In this document: piece by piece, positions 30,240 to 38,619 of the stretch
Position numbering within the stretch: the stretch's first letter is position 1
How the letters are laid out: every line of letters starts with the position of its first letter
NCBI GenBank assembly: GCA_017615545.1
Contig: JAFZZY010000028.1
Coordinates: 34,925-98,924 of the forward strand
Length of the DNA stretch: 64,000 bases
Direction of reading: 5' to 3'
Origin: Lachnospiraceae bacterium
Lineage (GTDB): Bacteria > Bacillota > Clostridia > Lachnospirales > Lachnospiraceae
Notes under the pieces: model-generated
The model's database searches: none
Seen by the model: only the letters and a program-made list of their open reading frames with translations
What the model was told of the DNA's origin: nothing
Translations under genes and position numbers: made by a program

Positions 30240-31255
30240 GTTATCCGAACGAGATCAAAAACGAGATCGACCGTCACTATTCCTTTCTCCGAAGCGAAAA
30301 TGTACGGATCGAGAACGAGCGGCGCGCCCAAGTGTTTGAGAACGTAGCCGGATACCGGGAGCTGGCCGCTGAGCAGGCCCGCATTTCGTCGCAGGCCGCG
30401 CGCGCGGCCCTGACAGGGGCTAACCCGAGCGCTGAAATGCAGGCCGAGCTCGCCGGGCAGCTTAAGCAGCTGGCGGCTCGTAAGAAGGAACTGCTTAGGC
30501 AAAACTCCATCCCGGAGGACTACCTGGAGCCGTACCATCATTGCCCGTTGTGCAAAGATACCGGTTTCATCAACGGAGCGCCCTGCTCCTGCAGCAAACA
30601 GCTGCTCATCTCGCTTCTCTACCGCTACTCGAACCTCACGGCTCTGGACGAGCAGAATTTCGACAAGCTGGATATGAGCCTCTACCCGGAGCATATCAAA
30701 AGCGCGAACGGCGGCTGGAGCGTGCGGGATGTCATGGAGCAGATCGTGGACTTCTGCAAGAATTATGCCGAGGATTTCTCGGCGGAGGATGCGAGCAGTC
30801 TGCTGATCACGGGGAACACCGGGACGAGTAAGACCTTCCTTTCGAGCTGCATTGCCCGCCGGGTCATGGACCGGGGCTTCTCCGTCCTGTACCTTTCGGC
30901 GACGGATGCGTTCACCATCCTGCGACAGGACACCTGGGCATTTAAGGACGACGAGGACGACGAAACGCTCGGCAACGAGCAGATGAAGATGCTGACGGAC
31001 TGTGATCTTATGATCATCGACGATCTGGGAACGGAGCCGGAAACGGCACACACCTCTTCCTATTTCTTCCGTCTGATCAATGAACGCCTGGTGAAGAAAA
31101 AAAGCACCATCCTGACGTCAAATCATACGCCGGGCCAGCTGCGGCGGACCTACACCGAACGTGTGGTCGACCGCATCACATCCGCGCCGTACACACACCT
31201 GTGTACCACGGACGGCATTGATTTTAATGTGCGCCATGGAGCGAACCGCCCTTGA
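30236..31255 (+). CDS. DnaI/DnaC-type helicase-loader ATPase
   Basis: The 339-residue protein has a helical N-terminal part, a zinc-binding CPLCKDTGFINGAPCSC segment (about 103-120), and an AAA+ ATPase domain. Walker A reads GNTGTSKTFL (about 194), with Ser in place of the usual Gly before Lys-Thr. Walker B is LMIIDDLGTE, and sensor 1 is ILTSNHTP; an Arg-rich RVVDRI segment is the probable arginine finger. This order (zinc finger then AAA+) is that of DnaI, which delivers DnaB/DnaC helicase to the origin. Translation is coupled to the DnaD-like gene. Its stop TGA overlaps the -35 box of prs. Confidence 0.88.
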   Translation: MSYPNEIKNEIDRHYSFLRSENVRIENERRAQVFENVAGYRELAAEQARISSQAARAALTGANPSAEMQAELAGQLKQLAARKKELLRQNSIPEDYLEPYHHCPLCKDTGFINGAPCSCSKQLLISLLYRYSNLTALDEQNFDKLDMSLYPEHIKSANGGWSVRDVMEQIVDFCKNYAEDFSAEDASSLLITGNTGTSKTFLSSCIARRVMDRGFSVLYLSATDAFTILRQDTWAFKDDEDDETLGNEQMKMLTDCDLMIIDDLGTEPETAHTSSYFFRLINERLVKKKSTILTSNHTPGQLRRTYTERVVDRITSAPYTHLCTTDGIDFNVRHGANRP

Positions 31256-31280
31256 CACGGCCGTAGGAAAGTGCTAATAT
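31252..31280 (+). promoter_or_regulatory. prs promoter
   Basis: A perfect TTGACA (31252-31257) is 17 bases from TAATAT (31275-31280). The -35 box includes the stop codon of the helicase-loader gene. Confidence 0.75.
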
Positions 31281-31312
31281 GTTAGCGCAAAACTCATATC
31301 GGGAGGATTATT

Positions 31313-32494
31313 ATGGCATCCGAACTTCTGTCCAGTGCAATTCCCATCGGACCTTTGGGTCTTATTCCGCTCAAGAGCTGCGAAGCCCTCGGCAAGCAGG
31401 TCGATGCGCATCTGGCGCGTCAGCGCGTAGAGCGTGAGCACGAGCAGGCCCACACGATCTCGTTTGCAGGCTATGAAAAACCTTCGTTCATCATCGAGGC
31501 TTCGGCGCCGCGTTTCGGCACCGGCGAGGCTAAGGGCGTGATCAATGCATCCGTCCGCGGCGATGATATCTACCTTATGGTCGATGTCTGCAACTACAGC
31601 CTGACCTATTCTCTCTGCGGACATGTGAACCACATGTCACCGGATGATCACTTCCAGGATCTGAAGCGTATGATCGCTGCCATCGGCGGCAAGGCGCGCC
31701 GGATCACTGTTATCATGCCGTACCTGTACGAGAGCCGTCAGGATAAGCGCAGCGGCCGCGAGTCTTTGGACTGCGCCATCGCGCTGAAGGAACTGGTCAA
31801 TATGGGCGTTTCCAACATCATCACGTTTGATGCCCATGACTCCCGTGTACAGAACGCCATCCCGCTCGTTTCGTTCGAGGATGTGCCCTGTATCTATCAG
31901 TTCATCAAAGCACTTTTGAAAACGGAAAAAGATCTCATCATCGACACAGATCACCTGATGGTCATCAGCCCGGATGAAGGCGGCACCCGCCGCGCCATCC
32001 ACTACGCGAACCGCCTCGGTGTCGACATGGGTATGTTCTACAAGCGCCGCGACTATTCCAAGGTCGTAGACGGACGCAATCCCATCGTTGCGCATGAGTT
32101 CCTCGGTTCGGATGTTACCGGTCAGGACGTTGTCATCGTCGACGACATGATCTCTTCCGGCGACAGCATTCTGGATGTTGCCCGCGAACTGAAGCGCCGC
32201 AAGGCCCGCCGTGTCTTCGGTGTATCGACCTTCGGTCTGTTCACCAACGGTCTGGCGAAATTCGACGCAGCTTACGAGCAGGGCGTCATTGACCGCATCT
32301 ACACCACAAATCTGATCTACCAGACGCCGGAGTTACTCTCCCGTCCGTACTATGTTTCCGTCGACTTAAGCAAATACATCGCGATGCTGATCGATCACCT
32401 GAATCACAACGCCAGCATTCACGATCTGCTGAACCCGACCGAGCGCATCAACCGGTTGCTCGCTCGCTATCGCGAGAACCCGGATCTGGTTTAA
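31313..32494 (+). CDS. prs: Ribose-phosphate pyrophosphokinase
   Basis: The 393-residue enzyme makes PRPP from ribose-5-phosphate and ATP for nucleotide, His and Trp synthesis. Motifs: the catalytic flexible-loop region PYLYESRQDKRSGRES, the metal/substrate site FDAHDSRVQNAI, and the PRPP-binding VVIVDDMISSGDSILD. It is longer than classical Prs (about 315) and has an N-terminal extension and a divergent C-terminus. This longer form is common in Lachnospiraceae-like Clostridia. GGGAGG precedes the ATG, and it forms a single unit with its own promoter and terminator. Confidence 0.93.
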   Translation: MASELLSSAIPIGPLGLIPLKSCEALGKQVDAHLARQRVEREHEQAHTISFAGYEKPSFIIEASAPRFGTGEAKGVINASVRGDDIYLMVDVCNYSLTYSLCGHVNHMSPDDHFQDLKRMIAAIGGKARRITVIMPYLYESRQDKRSGRESLDCAIALKELVNMGVSNIITFDAHDSRVQNAIPLVSFEDVPCIYQFIKALLKTEKDLIIDTDHLMVISPDEGGTRRAIHYANRLGVDMGMFYKRRDYSKVVDGRNPIVAHEFLGSDVTGQDVVIVDDMISSGDSILDVARELKRRKARRVFGVSTFGLFTNGLAKFDAAYEQGVIDRIYTTNLIYQTPELLSRPYYVSVDLSKYIAMLIDHLNHNASIHDLLNPTERINRLLARYRENPDLV

Positions 32495-32525
32495 AACCGA
32501 TCCAAATACACAAATAAAAGATATC

Positions 32526-32555
32526 AGGGGCGCCTCGCTGAGGTGCCCCTTTTTT
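32526..32555 (+). terminator. prs terminator
   Basis: An 11-bp stem (AGGGGCGCCTC / GAGGTGCCCCT, one mismatch-type pair) with a 3-base loop is followed by TTTTTT. Confidence 0.9.
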
Positions 32556-32637
32556 ACGATCCTGTTACAGTTCTGTTACCACCTGTTTCGATTGTGTTAA
32601 AGTTTGTTACAGTTATTTTAAACTTACTCGTAAATGG

Positions 32638-32666
32638 TTGATTTCACATTTTCAAAATGTTAGATT
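32638..32666 (+). promoter_or_regulatory. Candidate promoter of the LRR lipoprotein gene
   Basis: TTGATT (32638-32643) and TAGATT (32661-32666) are 17 bases apart, about 40 bases before the gene. Upstream, GTTACAGTT is present twice (about 32563 and 32605). Confidence 0.45.
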
Positions 32667-32707
32667 AGTGTTGGATCAAAAATGACAGGTCCAGGGAGGA
32701 AGACATT

Positions 32708-34030
32708 ATGAGAAGAAAAATGATCACAGTTTCCGCAGCCCTCGCACTGATGCTCAGTGTAGCAGGCTGCAAAGATAAAGCACCGGAAGCGACAACGCCA
32801 GAAACTAACACTACTACAACCGAAGCGGTCAATGCAACCGCCGAGCCCACAACAGCAACTCCGACCACCACGCTTGCTACTGAAACGACCGCTACTCCGG
32901 TCACCACCACTGCAGCAGATATCACGACCGCTACGGCGACCACCGCGCCGGAAACGACCGCCGAGGAAACCGAGGCCCCTGAGGTCTCCATTCCACTGAC
33001 TGCGGAGTACTTTCCTGACGAAGCATTTTGTCAACTCGTTTCAGCATTTGACCAGAATAAAGACGGAGTTTTAAGTCTGGAGGAACGCATGGCGGTAAAG
33101 GAGATCCGTTGCGTTGGTACCATCAGTTATACCAAGGAAGGCGTTATTCCAACTTTTCTTCACGGCCCTATCTACAATCTGGAAGGATTAAAGTATTTCC
33201 CTGCACTGGAAGTATTGGAATGTCCCTACTTAGGTTTGACCGAACTGGATGTCAGTCACAACCTTGAACTCACATACCTGTTTTGCCAGAATAATAAACT
33301 TACCACTCTGGATCTCTCAAAGAATGAGGCTCTGTTCCAGTTGGATTGTCATGATAATCAATTGACCTCCCTGAATATTAGTTCAAAGCAAAAATTGTGT
33401 TGGATCAACTGTGTAGCCAATTCAATGACTGAGTTAAACCTTTCCGGATTGACCAGCCTGAATATCGCAGAATGTTTTTGTAATCCGTCCTTAAAGGTCA
33501 ATGCATATAACTGTTCGTCCCCCATTAAATTTTGCATTGACGCTACAGCATCGATCTTAGGCGACTCCGCCAATTTCGAGATCCTAAAACGGTATGATCA
33601 CGTTCCTTTAAAAGATGGGTATTATTTCGCTGATCTAAGGGAAAAAGATTGGTTAGATTTGGAATGGGAACAATCTTTTCACGAATACGGATTCGGGATG
33701 AATTCTTCTTTTACAGAAGCCAGCGTTGACCAAAATACCCTACGGATCCTAGATGCGCGCTTATTATCCGGCTCCGATCTATCCTATGACTTCTATGACT
33801 GCGGAACCCTAAACCTTCCACTGGCGCAAAATGTAAAATTTTATTGTATAAATATATACGGTGATAAAAGCATATACAGCGCCGACGATTTCAATACATT
33901 CTACTCGGCAATGCTGGATGAATATAATAGCTGTTTCAGCGAAGATACCAGTGGGGGACTAGACTTGAGTATTCATATCTCCGACGGCTCCGTCGATGAG
34001 ATCACTATTAATGTGGATCAATACCCGTAA
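32708..34030 (+). CDS. Secreted lipoprotein with Thr-rich linker and leucine-rich repeats
   Basis: The 440-residue protein has a lipoprotein signal (lipobox VAGC, Cys 21). A linker of Thr, Ala and Glu (about 25-95) follows. Then an EF-hand-like loop FDQNKDGVLSLEE (about 115-127), as in dockerin-like or calcium-binding segments. Next are leucine-rich repeats of the form LTYLFCQNNKLTTLDLSKN (about 190-265), and an unassigned C-terminal domain (about 280-440). It should sit on the outer face of the membrane and reach through the wall. Binding partner unknown. Its upstream AT content is higher than its neighbours. Confidence 0.82.
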   Translation: MRRKMITVSAALALMLSVAGCKDKAPEATTPETNTTTTEAVNATAEPTTATPTTTLATETTATPVTTTAADITTATATTAPETTAEETEAPEVSIPLTAEYFPDEAFCQLVSAFDQNKDGVLSLEERMAVKEIRCVGTISYTKEGVIPTFLHGPIYNLEGLKYFPALEVLECPYLGLTELDVSHNLELTYLFCQNNKLTTLDLSKNEALFQLDCHDNQLTSLNISSKQKLCWINCVANSMTELNLSGLTSLNIAECFCNPSLKVNAYNCSSPIKFCIDATASILGDSANFEILKRYDHVPLKDGYYFADLREKDWLDLEWEQSFHEYGFGMNSSFTEASVDQNTLRILDARLLSGSDLSYDFYDCGTLNLPLAQNVKFYCINIYGDKSIYSADDFNTFYSAMLDEYNSCFSEDTSGGLDLSIHISDGSVDEITINVDQYP

Positions 34031-34080
34031 ATACTACAACGACGAGGTCGATACCTCTTACGTCATATCCACATAAAAAA

Positions 34081-34107
34081 ACAAGGGGAACTTCCCCTTG
34101 TTTTTTT
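34081..34107. terminator. Terminator between convergent genes
   Basis: Inverted repeat ACAAGGGGAA / TTCCCCTTGT (34081-34090 and 34092-34101) is followed by a T run on the plus strand. It can serve the LRR gene and perhaps the flippase gene. Confidence 0.85.
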
Positions 34108-35335
34108 ATTTTATCTTCCGCAAGCCGTGCACGGCCAGTCCTCCGTAGAGGGCGAAGAGCACGGCGACGATCACGAGGTAACCGAGGGATCCGCCCATCA
34201 GGATGGACATCTTCGTTACGAAGATCGGCATCGTGAAAAAGGCGACCGCCCCGCAGATGATGGTGCAGACCAGCGTCGGTAGCTGCCTGCGCATAATGAT
34301 AAGAACGTTCAGGAGCAGGGAATTGACCGCGTTGATGCCGCCGGCCAGGAAGATCAGGCCCATCTCCATATGGTAATTCGAAAGATCCATGCCGTAGAAG
34401 GCGCCCAAGATCGGCAGGCCAATGATCTCCGCGAGCGCCAGGCCGCAGAGCGTCAGTGCCAGAATGATTCCCATGAGGATGCGGATGATCTTCAGCATCC
34501 CCTTGCGGTCCCTCTGATTATAGCGGTCCGCGATGTCTTTCAACATCGTTTTCAGGAAGAAACTCGAGAATAGGTTGATCACGAAGACGCATAGGAAAAG
34601 TGCGGTGAACTCCATGAGCACACCCTCACCGCCCGTCTTCTCCACCTCGAACTTCGCACAGTTGTCGAGGTAGACCAGCAGAAACGCATTCATAAAAGCC
34701 GGCAGGCACACGAGCAACATGCGGCTCATATCCTTCGAAAACAGCGCGGGACGATAAGCCGCCAGCGGTTTCTTCAGGCACATCGGGTGGATCACGAAAA
34801 CGACGGTCGCGTACAAAATGTCCGTGATCAAAAGAGAAATGACGGGATCATGTGTGATCGCAAGTGTCACAACATAGCCCGCGATCGCGAGGAAATTCTG
34901 CGCTGCAAGGATGCGGCCGGCGATGTAGAACCGGTTCTCCTGCTGGAAGGTTCCCTCGAACAGATCGGAAAATGCTTCCGTCATCTTAAACACGATCATC
35001 AGAATCAGTAGCTGAAGTTTTTCGGTCGTGTAACCGCCGACGACGATCCAGACGACCGAGGCGATCGCCATGAGCAGGACCGTCCACAATCGGAAGGAAA
35101 ACGCCTTCGTGAAGGAGAACAGACCCTTATCATCCGACACCTGAAACGTTCGAACCGAAAACAGGCCGACCGTGATCAGCAACTGCCCGATGTTGATCGT
35201 ATCCGCCAGCGCTCCGCCGGCATCCTTATCGATCAGGCGCGTGGTTATCATCGGCAGGATGAGCGCGATGCACGCATATAAAAATCCGGAGATCGTTATC
35301 CAGATCAATGTTTTTTTGGTTTTTGAAGGATCCAT
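34106..35335 (-). CDS. Wzx-like polysaccharide flippase (MATE/MVF-type membrane protein)
   Basis: The start ATG at 35335 (MDPSKTKKTLIW) has GAGG 5 bases upstream; a GTG two codons earlier overlaps the ribosome site. The 409-residue protein has about 12 predicted helices and the general layout of polysaccharide flippases (RfbX/Wzx), with MITTRLIDKDAGGALAD at the first cytoplasmic edge and paired halves. It follows the DUF2142 gene by about 10 bases, so both probably serve export or assembly of a cell-surface glycan. No glycosyltransferase gene is adjacent, which is unusual for a flippase. Confidence 0.75.
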   Translation of the reverse strand: MDPSKTKKTLIWITISGFLYACIALILPMITTRLIDKDAGGALADTINIGQLLITVGLFSVRTFQVSDDKGLFSFTKAFSFRLWTVLLMAIASVVWIVVGGYTTEKLQLLILMIVFKMTEAFSDLFEGTFQQENRFYIAGRILAAQNFLAIAGYVVTLAITHDPVISLLITDILYATVVFVIHPMCLKKPLAAYRPALFSKDMSRMLLVCLPAFMNAFLLVYLDNCAKFEVEKTGGEGVLMEFTALFLCVFVINLFSSFFLKTMLKDIADRYNQRDRKGMLKIIRILMGIILALTLCGLALAEIIGLPILGAFYGMDLSNYHMEMGLIFLAGGINAVNSLLLNVLIIMRRQLPTLVCTIICGAVAFFTMPIFVTKMSILMGGSLGYLVIVAVLFALYGGLAVHGLRKIK

Positions 35336-35345
35336 GGCCACCTCA

Positions 35346-36980
35346 CTAACGCACGATGACGCCGTTGATCACATTATATCCGGTCCGTGCGACGATGACC
35401 TCGATCACCGACGCCAGCGCCATGATATGAAGCAGGCAGATCGCGAGGCAAATGCCGTCGCGGGGATCGGTCTTCACCTCCAGGAAGCGGTTACGCGCAC
35501 ACAAAACAGCCAGTGGAAGGATCGGCAGATAATACCGTCCCTGCACGCCTTCCGCCACGGAACAGCCCGTCGGCGTCCAGGCCGCCAGCATAGAAAAGAT
35601 CGCAAAGAAGATCACGCCCGCGATCACCAAAATGCTGATCACGCGGTTGCGCTTTTCGATCCGGACCGCCGGCTCGTTCGGAGCTACCGCCACCGTAAGC
35701 GCCAGGATCAGGATGAACGGAATGATCACCATCAACGGTACCGGGATCTCCAGCCAGCCCAGCATCTCACCGAACATGCGCGTCAGATGCGAACTACCGT
35801 ACACACGGATCGTGTTCAGCAGTATGAAGACCGTGCGGATCGGGTTTTTGATCAGCTCCGCCAGTGTATAGCACTCCGCTCCGTCCGCATATTCGAGTTC
35901 GAGGTTCGACTCCTCGAAATACGGGATCAGACGCGGAATATTGACCAAAAGGAAGACCAGACACACCACGCCGGCCATCACGGCAGCGCAGGTGAGAAAA
36001 CTCTTGCGGTTCTTGAATTTCGCCTGAGGGATCAGGAAACACATGAAAGCCATCAAAACATAGATGAGTTTGATCGGCGCCAGCAGCGACATGGACACGG
36101 TCAGGATCACCATATCCTTGCGCGTCACGTGGTCGGCCTGATATGCCAGCTGGAGGACCTTCGCCGTAAAGAAGAAGGCCAGGCCCAGAAGCACCGCATC
36201 ATAGCTCAGCGAAGCCACCAGATGCAACGTCATCGGAAGCAGCGCAATCACGCCGAGCGTGTTCTTTCCGAACGGGATCCACTTCAGGGCGAACCAAAGC
36301 AGCGCCATATACGCTGCGAAATTAAACAGGCGTGCCAGATAGAAGGTCCAGAGACCGCCCAGATGGATCAGTCGGCCAATGATGATCGCCACCGTCTGGG
36401 GCAGGTAAGCCCAGAAGACACCGCCGAGTGCCTCCGCCTGAGGATCCGAAACAAATGTATTTTGTGCCTCACCGGATACAAATGCCGGCGAGCCGGAAAA
36501 CAGGGTCACATATTCTTCTATGCCGGGACGCGTTTTATACTTCATGACCTCGGCGTCCGTCAGGCGCATCTGCGGGAACATGCCGTCCGGCTGCTCGACA
36601 TTTTCCGAGGGGGACAGGAGCACATTCGAGAAATAATAAGCCTTCGCGTAGTGGTTCGTCTCGTCGGGAACGGACAACGGAGGGAATACGAACATATATA
36701 ACAGGCCCCAAACCAGCGCCAATGTGAAGAACCGCTTCGTGGTGATATTTTGCTTTTTCGCCGCAGCTTCGGGCGCATCCGCCTGCGCTTTCTTATGAAA
36801 GACGCGCCATGCCAAAACGCCGGTGATCCCAACGCCTGCGAGTACGACCAGAGCGTAAAACGCCTGGACTCTGCGCATATTCGCCAGCCCCCAAACACTG
36901 TTTTTCATACCACACGCCACCATGACCAGCGCAAACAGCGCCGTCAGGCCGAACGCAACACAGTTTTTGTTCTTCAACAT
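35346..36980 (-). CDS. DUF2142 family multi-spanning membrane protein
   Basis: The 544-residue protein has about 12-13 predicted helices. A first outside loop contains PPLSVPDETNHYAKAYYFSN and the C-terminal region VQGRYYLPILPLAVL. The PDExxH and QGRYxxP elements are hallmarks of DUF2142, a GT-C-like family often linked to polysaccharide or teichoic-acid decoration; the Asp-Glu near the first helix is where GT-C glycosyltransferases keep their catalytic acid. The exact reaction is unknown. It leads a two-gene transcript with the flippase. Confidence 0.82.
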   Translation of the reverse strand: MLKNKNCVAFGLTALFALVMVACGMKNSVWGLANMRRVQAFYALVVLAGVGITGVLAWRVFHKKAQADAPEAAAKKQNITTKRFFTLALVWGLLYMFVFPPLSVPDETNHYAKAYYFSNVLLSPSENVEQPDGMFPQMRLTDAEVMKYKTRPGIEEYVTLFSGSPAFVSGEAQNTFVSDPQAEALGGVFWAYLPQTVAIIIGRLIHLGGLWTFYLARLFNFAAYMALLWFALKWIPFGKNTLGVIALLPMTLHLVASLSYDAVLLGLAFFFTAKVLQLAYQADHVTRKDMVILTVSMSLLAPIKLIYVLMAFMCFLIPQAKFKNRKSFLTCAAVMAGVVCLVFLLVNIPRLIPYFEESNLELEYADGAECYTLAELIKNPIRTVFILLNTIRVYGSSHLTRMFGEMLGWLEIPVPLMVIIPFILILALTVAVAPNEPAVRIEKRNRVISILVIAGVIFFAIFSMLAAWTPTGCSVAEGVQGRYYLPILPLAVLCARNRFLEVKTDPRDGICLAICLLHIMALASVIEVIVARTGYNVINGVIVR

Positions 36981-37064
36981 ATCTTCCTCCGGATCCGGCT
37001 ATCCGCCGGACTCGTCTCTATTATTTCGGTACAATTTGCACTCATGTTCGCAAATCATGCTTCA

Positions 37065-37093
37065 ATTATAGCAAATAACGGGCAGGCTTACAA
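37065..37093 (-). promoter_or_regulatory. Promoter of DUF2142-flippase genes
   Basis: TTGTAA (37088-37093) and TATAAT (37065-37070) on the minus strand are 17 bases apart. Confidence 0.6.
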
Positions 37094-37104
37094 GTCATAT
37101 CCGG

Positions 37105-37133
37105 TTGAACCTTCTTCGGGAATGTGCTATAAT
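37105..37133 (+). promoter_or_regulatory. Promoter of first secreted small protein
   Basis: TTGAAC (37105-37110) and TATAAT (37128-37133) have a 17-base spacer. It is back to back with the divergent promoter at 37065-37093. Confidence 0.7.
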
Positions 37134-37181
37134 ACCCCTGCCGATATAATTTCGGTAGAATTTTTTGGAGGTATTATTAGG

Positions 37182-37721
37182 ATGAAGAAATTTACCGCAA
37201 TCGTTTTGACATTTGCGATGGTATTGTGCATGGCTTGCACGGTATTCGCATCTTCCTTTGATGGAACCACTCTTACTGTAGATCCTCAGTATGAGAACTT
37301 TGTTACCATCTCCAACACCGTGTTCGATGGACATGCAGACAATGAAACCTTTGTGATCACGATCACTGTAAAAGATCATTTCGCAGCTGACCCCGGTTAC
37401 TGCTGGTGCACCAACGACAGCACTGTTGAAGGTTATGAGTGGTGGAATAATTCCGTAGCAGGAACCCAGTGCCCGTACCCCGGCGATTTCGCTGCTGACG
37501 GAGAGACCGTAGAAGTTTCCTACACCGTTGCCGATCTTAAAGCTATGATGGTCGCAGGTGACGGCCTCGTTCTCAACTGCTGGAATGGTATCGTTCCTTC
37601 CAACATCGTTCTCGGAAACGGCGCTGCTCCTACAGGCGACGCTACACCGGTTGCTGCTCTTGCAGTTATGGCTCTCATCTCTTGCGCAGCTATGGTTGTT
37701 CTTCGCAAGAAGGAAGCTTGA
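37182..37721 (+). CDS. Secreted protein with C-terminal sorting-like tail (paralogue 1)
   Basis: The 179-residue protein starts at 37182 (MKKFTAIVLTF), with TTGGAGG 10 bases before. A signal peptide ends near VFASS. The mature part (about 25-145) has several Trp and Cys residues and no recognised domain; it may be a beta-sandwich. The tail reads GAAPTGDATP, then a hydrophobic helix (VAALAVMALISCAAMVVL), then RKKEA. This is the layout of a cell-wall sorting signal, with AAPTGD in place of LPxTG. The same tail is on the protein at 38025-38516. Function unknown. Confidence 0.8.
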   Translation: MKKFTAIVLTFAMVLCMACTVFASSFDGTTLTVDPQYENFVTISNTVFDGHADNETFVITITVKDHFAADPGYCWCTNDSTVEGYEWWNNSVAGTQCPYPGDFAADGETVEVSYTVADLKAMMVAGDGLVLNCWNGIVPSNIVLGNGAAPTGDATPVAALAVMALISCAAMVVLRKKEA

Positions 37722-37758
37722 TCGATAATCCGAAAAGAATATCTTTTCAAATATCAAG

Positions 37759-37785
37759 GCCTGCACCCTTCGGTGCAGGCTATTT
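37759..37785 (+). terminator. Terminator after first secreted protein
   Basis: A 9-bp stem (GCCTGCACC / GGTGCAGGC) with loop CTTC is followed by TATTTTATT. Confidence 0.9.
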
Positions 37786-37946
37786 TATTGTCCGTGGTCA
37801 CGTATATTTTTGTCGACAATCCGTCGATTTCTCGCATTTTTTCGTTCATTGTTTCTCTTGATGTGTCATTTTTCTTTCATTTTCTGTCAATTCTCCAAAC
37901 GTGCCCGCCCATATATAGAATTATTGCGTTATTTTCAAAAAAGAGG

Positions 37947-37975
37947 TTGCATTCGGTACCATTGTGTGCTACAAT
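37947..37975 (+). promoter_or_regulatory. Promoter of second secreted small protein
   Basis: TTGCAT (37947-37952) and TACAAT (37970-37975) are 17 bases apart, 50 bases before the gene. Confidence 0.6.
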
Positions 37976-38024
37976 CGGAGTATGTGATTAGGGCGTCACA
38001 AATTTTACAAAGGGGGAATCTCTC

Positions 38025-38516
38025 ATGAAGAAATTCTTATCATTTTTGTTGGCAGCCATCATGGTTATGGCTATGGGAACCGTAGTATTCGCAGGCGAAG
38101 TTGACCTGGGAATGACCGACAACGGCACGATCGATCTGAGTGCTTACACCGAAGGCACCATCAAGGTTACGGCTTACAGATATCAGAATATCCAGGCCGA
38201 TCTTACCGGTTGGGGCGTTGGTGGTCTGTGTCCGGCTGATAAGTGGGACGTTGCTGCCGGTTACACAGCTAACCTGCCTTCAAACCCTGCAGTTGACGAT
38301 ACTTTCGAGTATACTTGGGATATCGCAGCAGTTAAGGCAGATCTCGGTGACAAGCCGAACGTTAACTTCTACAACGATATGAAGGTTAAGAGCGTTGTCA
38401 TCGTTACTCCTGATGGCGCAGCTCCTACAGGCGATGCTACTCCGATCACTGCTATCGCTATCATCGCTCTTGCATCTTGCGCAGCTATGGTTGTTCTTCG
38501 TAAGAGAGAAGCTTGA
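38025..38516 (+). CDS. Secreted protein with C-terminal sorting-like tail (paralogue 2)
   Basis: The 163-residue protein MKKFLSFLLAAIMV has a signal peptide ending near VFAGE. Its mature part differs from its neighbour's (EVDLGMTDNGTIDLS to about 125). Its last 33 residues (GAAPTGDATP, hydrophobic helix with SCAAMVVLRKREA) are nearly identical to those of the 37182 protein. The two genes have separate promoters and terminators, so expression can differ. Surface anchoring by a sortase-like or related enzyme is inferred; none is encoded here. Confidence 0.8.
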   Translation: MKKFLSFLLAAIMVMAMGTVVFAGEVDLGMTDNGTIDLSAYTEGTIKVTAYRYQNIQADLTGWGVGGLCPADKWDVAAGYTANLPSNPAVDDTFEYTWDIAAVKADLGDKPNVNFYNDMKVKSVVIVTPDGAAPTGDATPITAIAIIALASCAAMVVLRKREA

Positions 38517-38541
38517 TCCTACAATTGAATATGTGACGAAA

Positions 38542-38609
38542 CCCCCGGTACCGACGAGTCGGCACCGGGGGCTTTCATATCGGGCAGGCTTTCGACCTGC
38601 CCGTTTTTA
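38542..38609. terminator. Double hairpin between convergent genes
   Basis: First stem CCCCCGGT / ACCGGGGG (38542-38549, 38564-38571) is followed by GCTTTCAT. The second, CGGGCAGG / CCTGCCCG (38581-38588, 38596-38603), is followed by TTTTTA. It ends the secreted-protein gene and can also stop uxuB transcription. Confidence 0.88.
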
Positions 38610-38619
38610 TTCAGTTTGA

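Noticed and set aside
35172..36701. 509-residue open frame opposite the flippase and DUF2142 genes
   Set aside because: Antisense shadow, rich in Arg, His and Gln, and crossing two real genes.
37919..37927. A third AATTATTGC site before the second secreted-protein gene
   Set aside because: It is a single copy without a partner 21 bp away on either side, so probably chance.
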